From Alphaproteobacteria bacterium (GTDB taxonomy: Bacteria > Pseudomonadota > Alphaproteobacteria > Rhizobiales > Aestuariivirgaceae), in contig VAZZ01000436.1 in the NCBI GenBank assembly GCA_005884715.1, positions 1 through 7,713 on the forward strand: a stretch of 7,713 nt of DNA, read 5' to 3'. The translations under genes were made by a program, and so were the position numbers. Within the stretch, counting starts at the first letter, position 1. The number at the start of each line of letters is the position of its first letter. Under the pieces are notes generated by a model. That model did no database searches, was not told the DNA's origin, and saw only the letters and a list, made by a program, of their open reading frames with translations. Of the stretch, positions 6,618-7,713 are shown piece by piece.

Positions 6618-7442
6618 CTATACCGCCTGATGCTGGAAGAACTGCAGGAACATCTCGCGCTCTGTGGTGATGTCGAGCTTCTCATAGATGCGCCGGCGGT
6701 GATTCTTGACTGTGCCCACGGTAATGCCGAGCCGTTCGGCAATCGTCGCGGTCGGATGTCCGCTGAGAATGAGCTGGGCAAGCTCCTTCTCGCGCGAGGA
6801 GAGCTCCGGCCAAAGGCCTTGCGGAATCCTGGGCTCGCGCTGGGGAATGCCGCCCTTGCCAAGCGGCGCGTCGGTGCGGGTGAAATCCGGCCGGCGTGAT
6901 TTGATGTCGAGCGCATGAAGTGCTGCGAAGACGGGCAGGCGCTGTGTCAGCAAGGCGATCTCTGCATCCCTGAAGGGCTGGCGTGCCCGATCGAGGAAAA
7001 TCCCAAGACACCAGTCGCCACCGTCCTCGAGAAGAATACCGACCTCATCGCAGATCTCCGACTGGGCGAGAAACTCGGCCATGTATTTGCCGCGCTTCAG
7101 ATCATCATCGGCAAGATGCTTGAGCGGCACGATGCCGAGCTGCCGTCTTTCCCTCCAGCGCGCATAAAAGGGATCGTAGACATAGTAATTATCGAGATAG
7201 CGGCGGACCATCTCGTCGGAAAAGCGCCGATGTTTGACGAATTCGGGTTTGCGCGTCTGCGAATAGCGGGTGACGGTGATCAGGTCATGCGCAACCAGCG
7301 AACCGATGACGTCGATCAGGCGATCGACATGGTCTTCGGTACCCGTCGCCGCGATCGCCTCTGCCAGCTCCTGCCAGAATTCACGCATCCGGTCGTCCAA
7401 TTGAGCGCCGCCCTGCATGGCCGTCATTGTGTCTTTTGGCAT
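6618..7442 (-). CDS. LuxR-family transcriptional regulator (C-terminal HTH, N-terminal sensor-like domain)
   Basis: This is a DNA-binding regulator of 274 residues from ATG 7442. The C-terminal LuxR helix-turn-helix covers about 213-267: ELSSREKELAQLILSGHPT (213-231), then TIAERLGITVGTVKNHRRRI (233-252) and YEKLDITTEREMF. The N-terminal part (about 15-180) contains NYYVYDPFYARW (85-96) and EVGILLEDGGDWCLGIFLDR (133-152), reminiscent of a GAF or autoinducer-binding fold, but no ligand can be assigned. The frame opens further upstream to TTG 7466, which has GAGG only 3 nt away. ATG 7427 and 7418 are also possible, so the start is uncertain by a few codons. It is convergent with the cyclase remnant and divergent from the hydantoinase-like gene, which it may regulate (inference). 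No LuxI-type synthase lies in the window. Confidence 0.88.
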   Translation of the reverse strand: MPKDTMTAMQGGAQLDDRMREFWQELAEAIAATGTEDHVDRLIDVIGSLVAHDLITVTRYSQTRKPEFVKHRRFSDEMVRRYLDNYYVYDPFYARWRERRQLGIVPLKHLADDDLKRGKYMAEFLAQSEICDEVGILLEDGGDWCLGIFLDRARQPFRDAEIALLTQRLPVFAALHALDIKSRRPDFTRTDAPLGKGGIPQREPRIPQGLWPELSSREKELAQLILSGHPTATIAERLGITVGTVKNHRRRIYEKLDITTEREMFLQFFQHQAV

Positions 7443-7469
7443 ATGGCGCCCGGTTCCAGCCGCCAATAG

Positions 7470-7480
7470 CCTCGCTGAGG
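7470..7480. repeat. Short inverted repeat CCTC-GCT-GAGG in the luxR/hydantoinase divergent gap
   Basis: This is an 11-bp inverted repeat with 4-bp arms between the divergent luxR-type and hydantoinase-like starts. It could be a regulator half-site pair, but part of it also acts as the possible GAGG ribosome site of either gene. The arms are too short to be sure of any role. Confidence 0.2.
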
Positions 7481-7508
7481 AAAATCAAGACCAATGGAGT
7501 GTCTGGCC

Positions 7509-7713
7509 ATGGAGAATCCCATCGTGATCGGCATCGATGCCGGCGGCACCATGACCGACACCATTCTTGTAGATCAGCACGGACATTTCAAGATCGGCAA
7601 ATAGGCGACGACGCCGCGCGACGAGGCGGAAGGCTTTATCGCCTCGGCTGCGGATGCCGCCGAAGCCTGGGGTATCTCCCTGGACGAGCTCTTCTCAGGG
7701 GTGAATGTCGTCC
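7509..7713 (+). pseudogene. Hydantoinase A / acetone carboxylase beta-subunit-like gene, interrupted by in-frame TAG and cut by window edge
   Basis: The N-terminus reads IVIGIDAGGTMTDTILVDQH (5-24), the ATP-binding DAGGTMTDT signature of the hydantoinase/oxoprolinase superfamily. The DAGGTMTD form is most like the acetone carboxylase beta subunit. After 31 codons a TAG at 7602-7604 interrupts the frame, yet the same frame continues with family-like sequence ATTPRDEAEGFIASAADAAE and WGISLDELFSG up to the edge, with no other stop. In the intact family this spot reads like GKAQTTP, so the stop sits inside a conserved region. I start at ATG 7509, with TGGAG (7495-7499) 9 nt upstream; ATG 7494 in the same frame is an alternative. 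Either a nonsense mutation has killed the gene or there is a sequencing error. Intact relatives would function in ATP-dependent ketone or amide metabolism. Confidence 0.75.

Noticed and set aside
1..7713. CRISPR arrays, tRNA/rRNA genes, insertion-sequence ends or attachment sites
   Set aside because: Looked for on both strands by eye; no regularly spaced repeats, tRNA-like cloverleaf, rRNA motifs or transposase were seen.

Overview
The window looks like a piece of an alphaproteobacterial chromosome or large replicon, most likely Hyphomicrobiales/Rhizobiales. It is GC-rich by eye. It carries a CUT2-type sugar ABC importer with a Tat-type signal on its binding protein, a TetR/acyl-CoA dehydrogenase/MaoC cassette, a rhizobial-style membrane cyclase relic and an acetone-carboxylase-like gene. 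The taxonomic guess is inference from gene content and protein style. No sequence search was possible.

Left half (1-3495, minus strand): a three-gene CUT2 (ribose/xylose/galactose-type) ABC importer operon, transcribed leftwards. The order is periplasmic substrate-binding protein (3495-2401), membrane permease (2311-1337) and tandem-domain ATPase (1340 to beyond the left edge). A strong hairpin at 2336-2367 separates the binding-protein gene from the permease gene, and an ATGA overlap couples the permease and ATPase. The ATPase has His in place of the expected Walker B catalytic Glu in its second nucleotide-binding domain. The transported sugar cannot be read from the sequence.

Middle (3496-5888, plus strand): a divergent 133-bp control region with a good promoter candidate for the importer, overlapped by a palindrome and direct repeats. 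It is followed by a tight TetR regulator - acyl-CoA dehydrogenase - MaoC hydratase operon (ATGA overlap, then a 2-nt gap). This looks like an acyl-CoA oxidation/hydration module under its own repressor, which may also control the divergent importer.

Right part (5889-7713): a decaying region. A class III adenylate/guanylate cyclase pseudogene keeps its N-terminal membrane part and the C-terminal end of the catalytic domain, but has lost the core and has two frameshifts. An apparently intact LuxR-type regulator follows on the minus strand. Divergent from it is the beginning of a hydantoinase A/acetone carboxylase beta-type gene, interrupted by an in-frame TAG after 31 codons.

I found no clear undescribed system. 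The most checkable oddities are the Glu-to-His change in the ATPase, the architecture of the divergent operator, the intercistronic hairpin, the collapsed cyclase and the amber codon in the hydantoinase-like gene.
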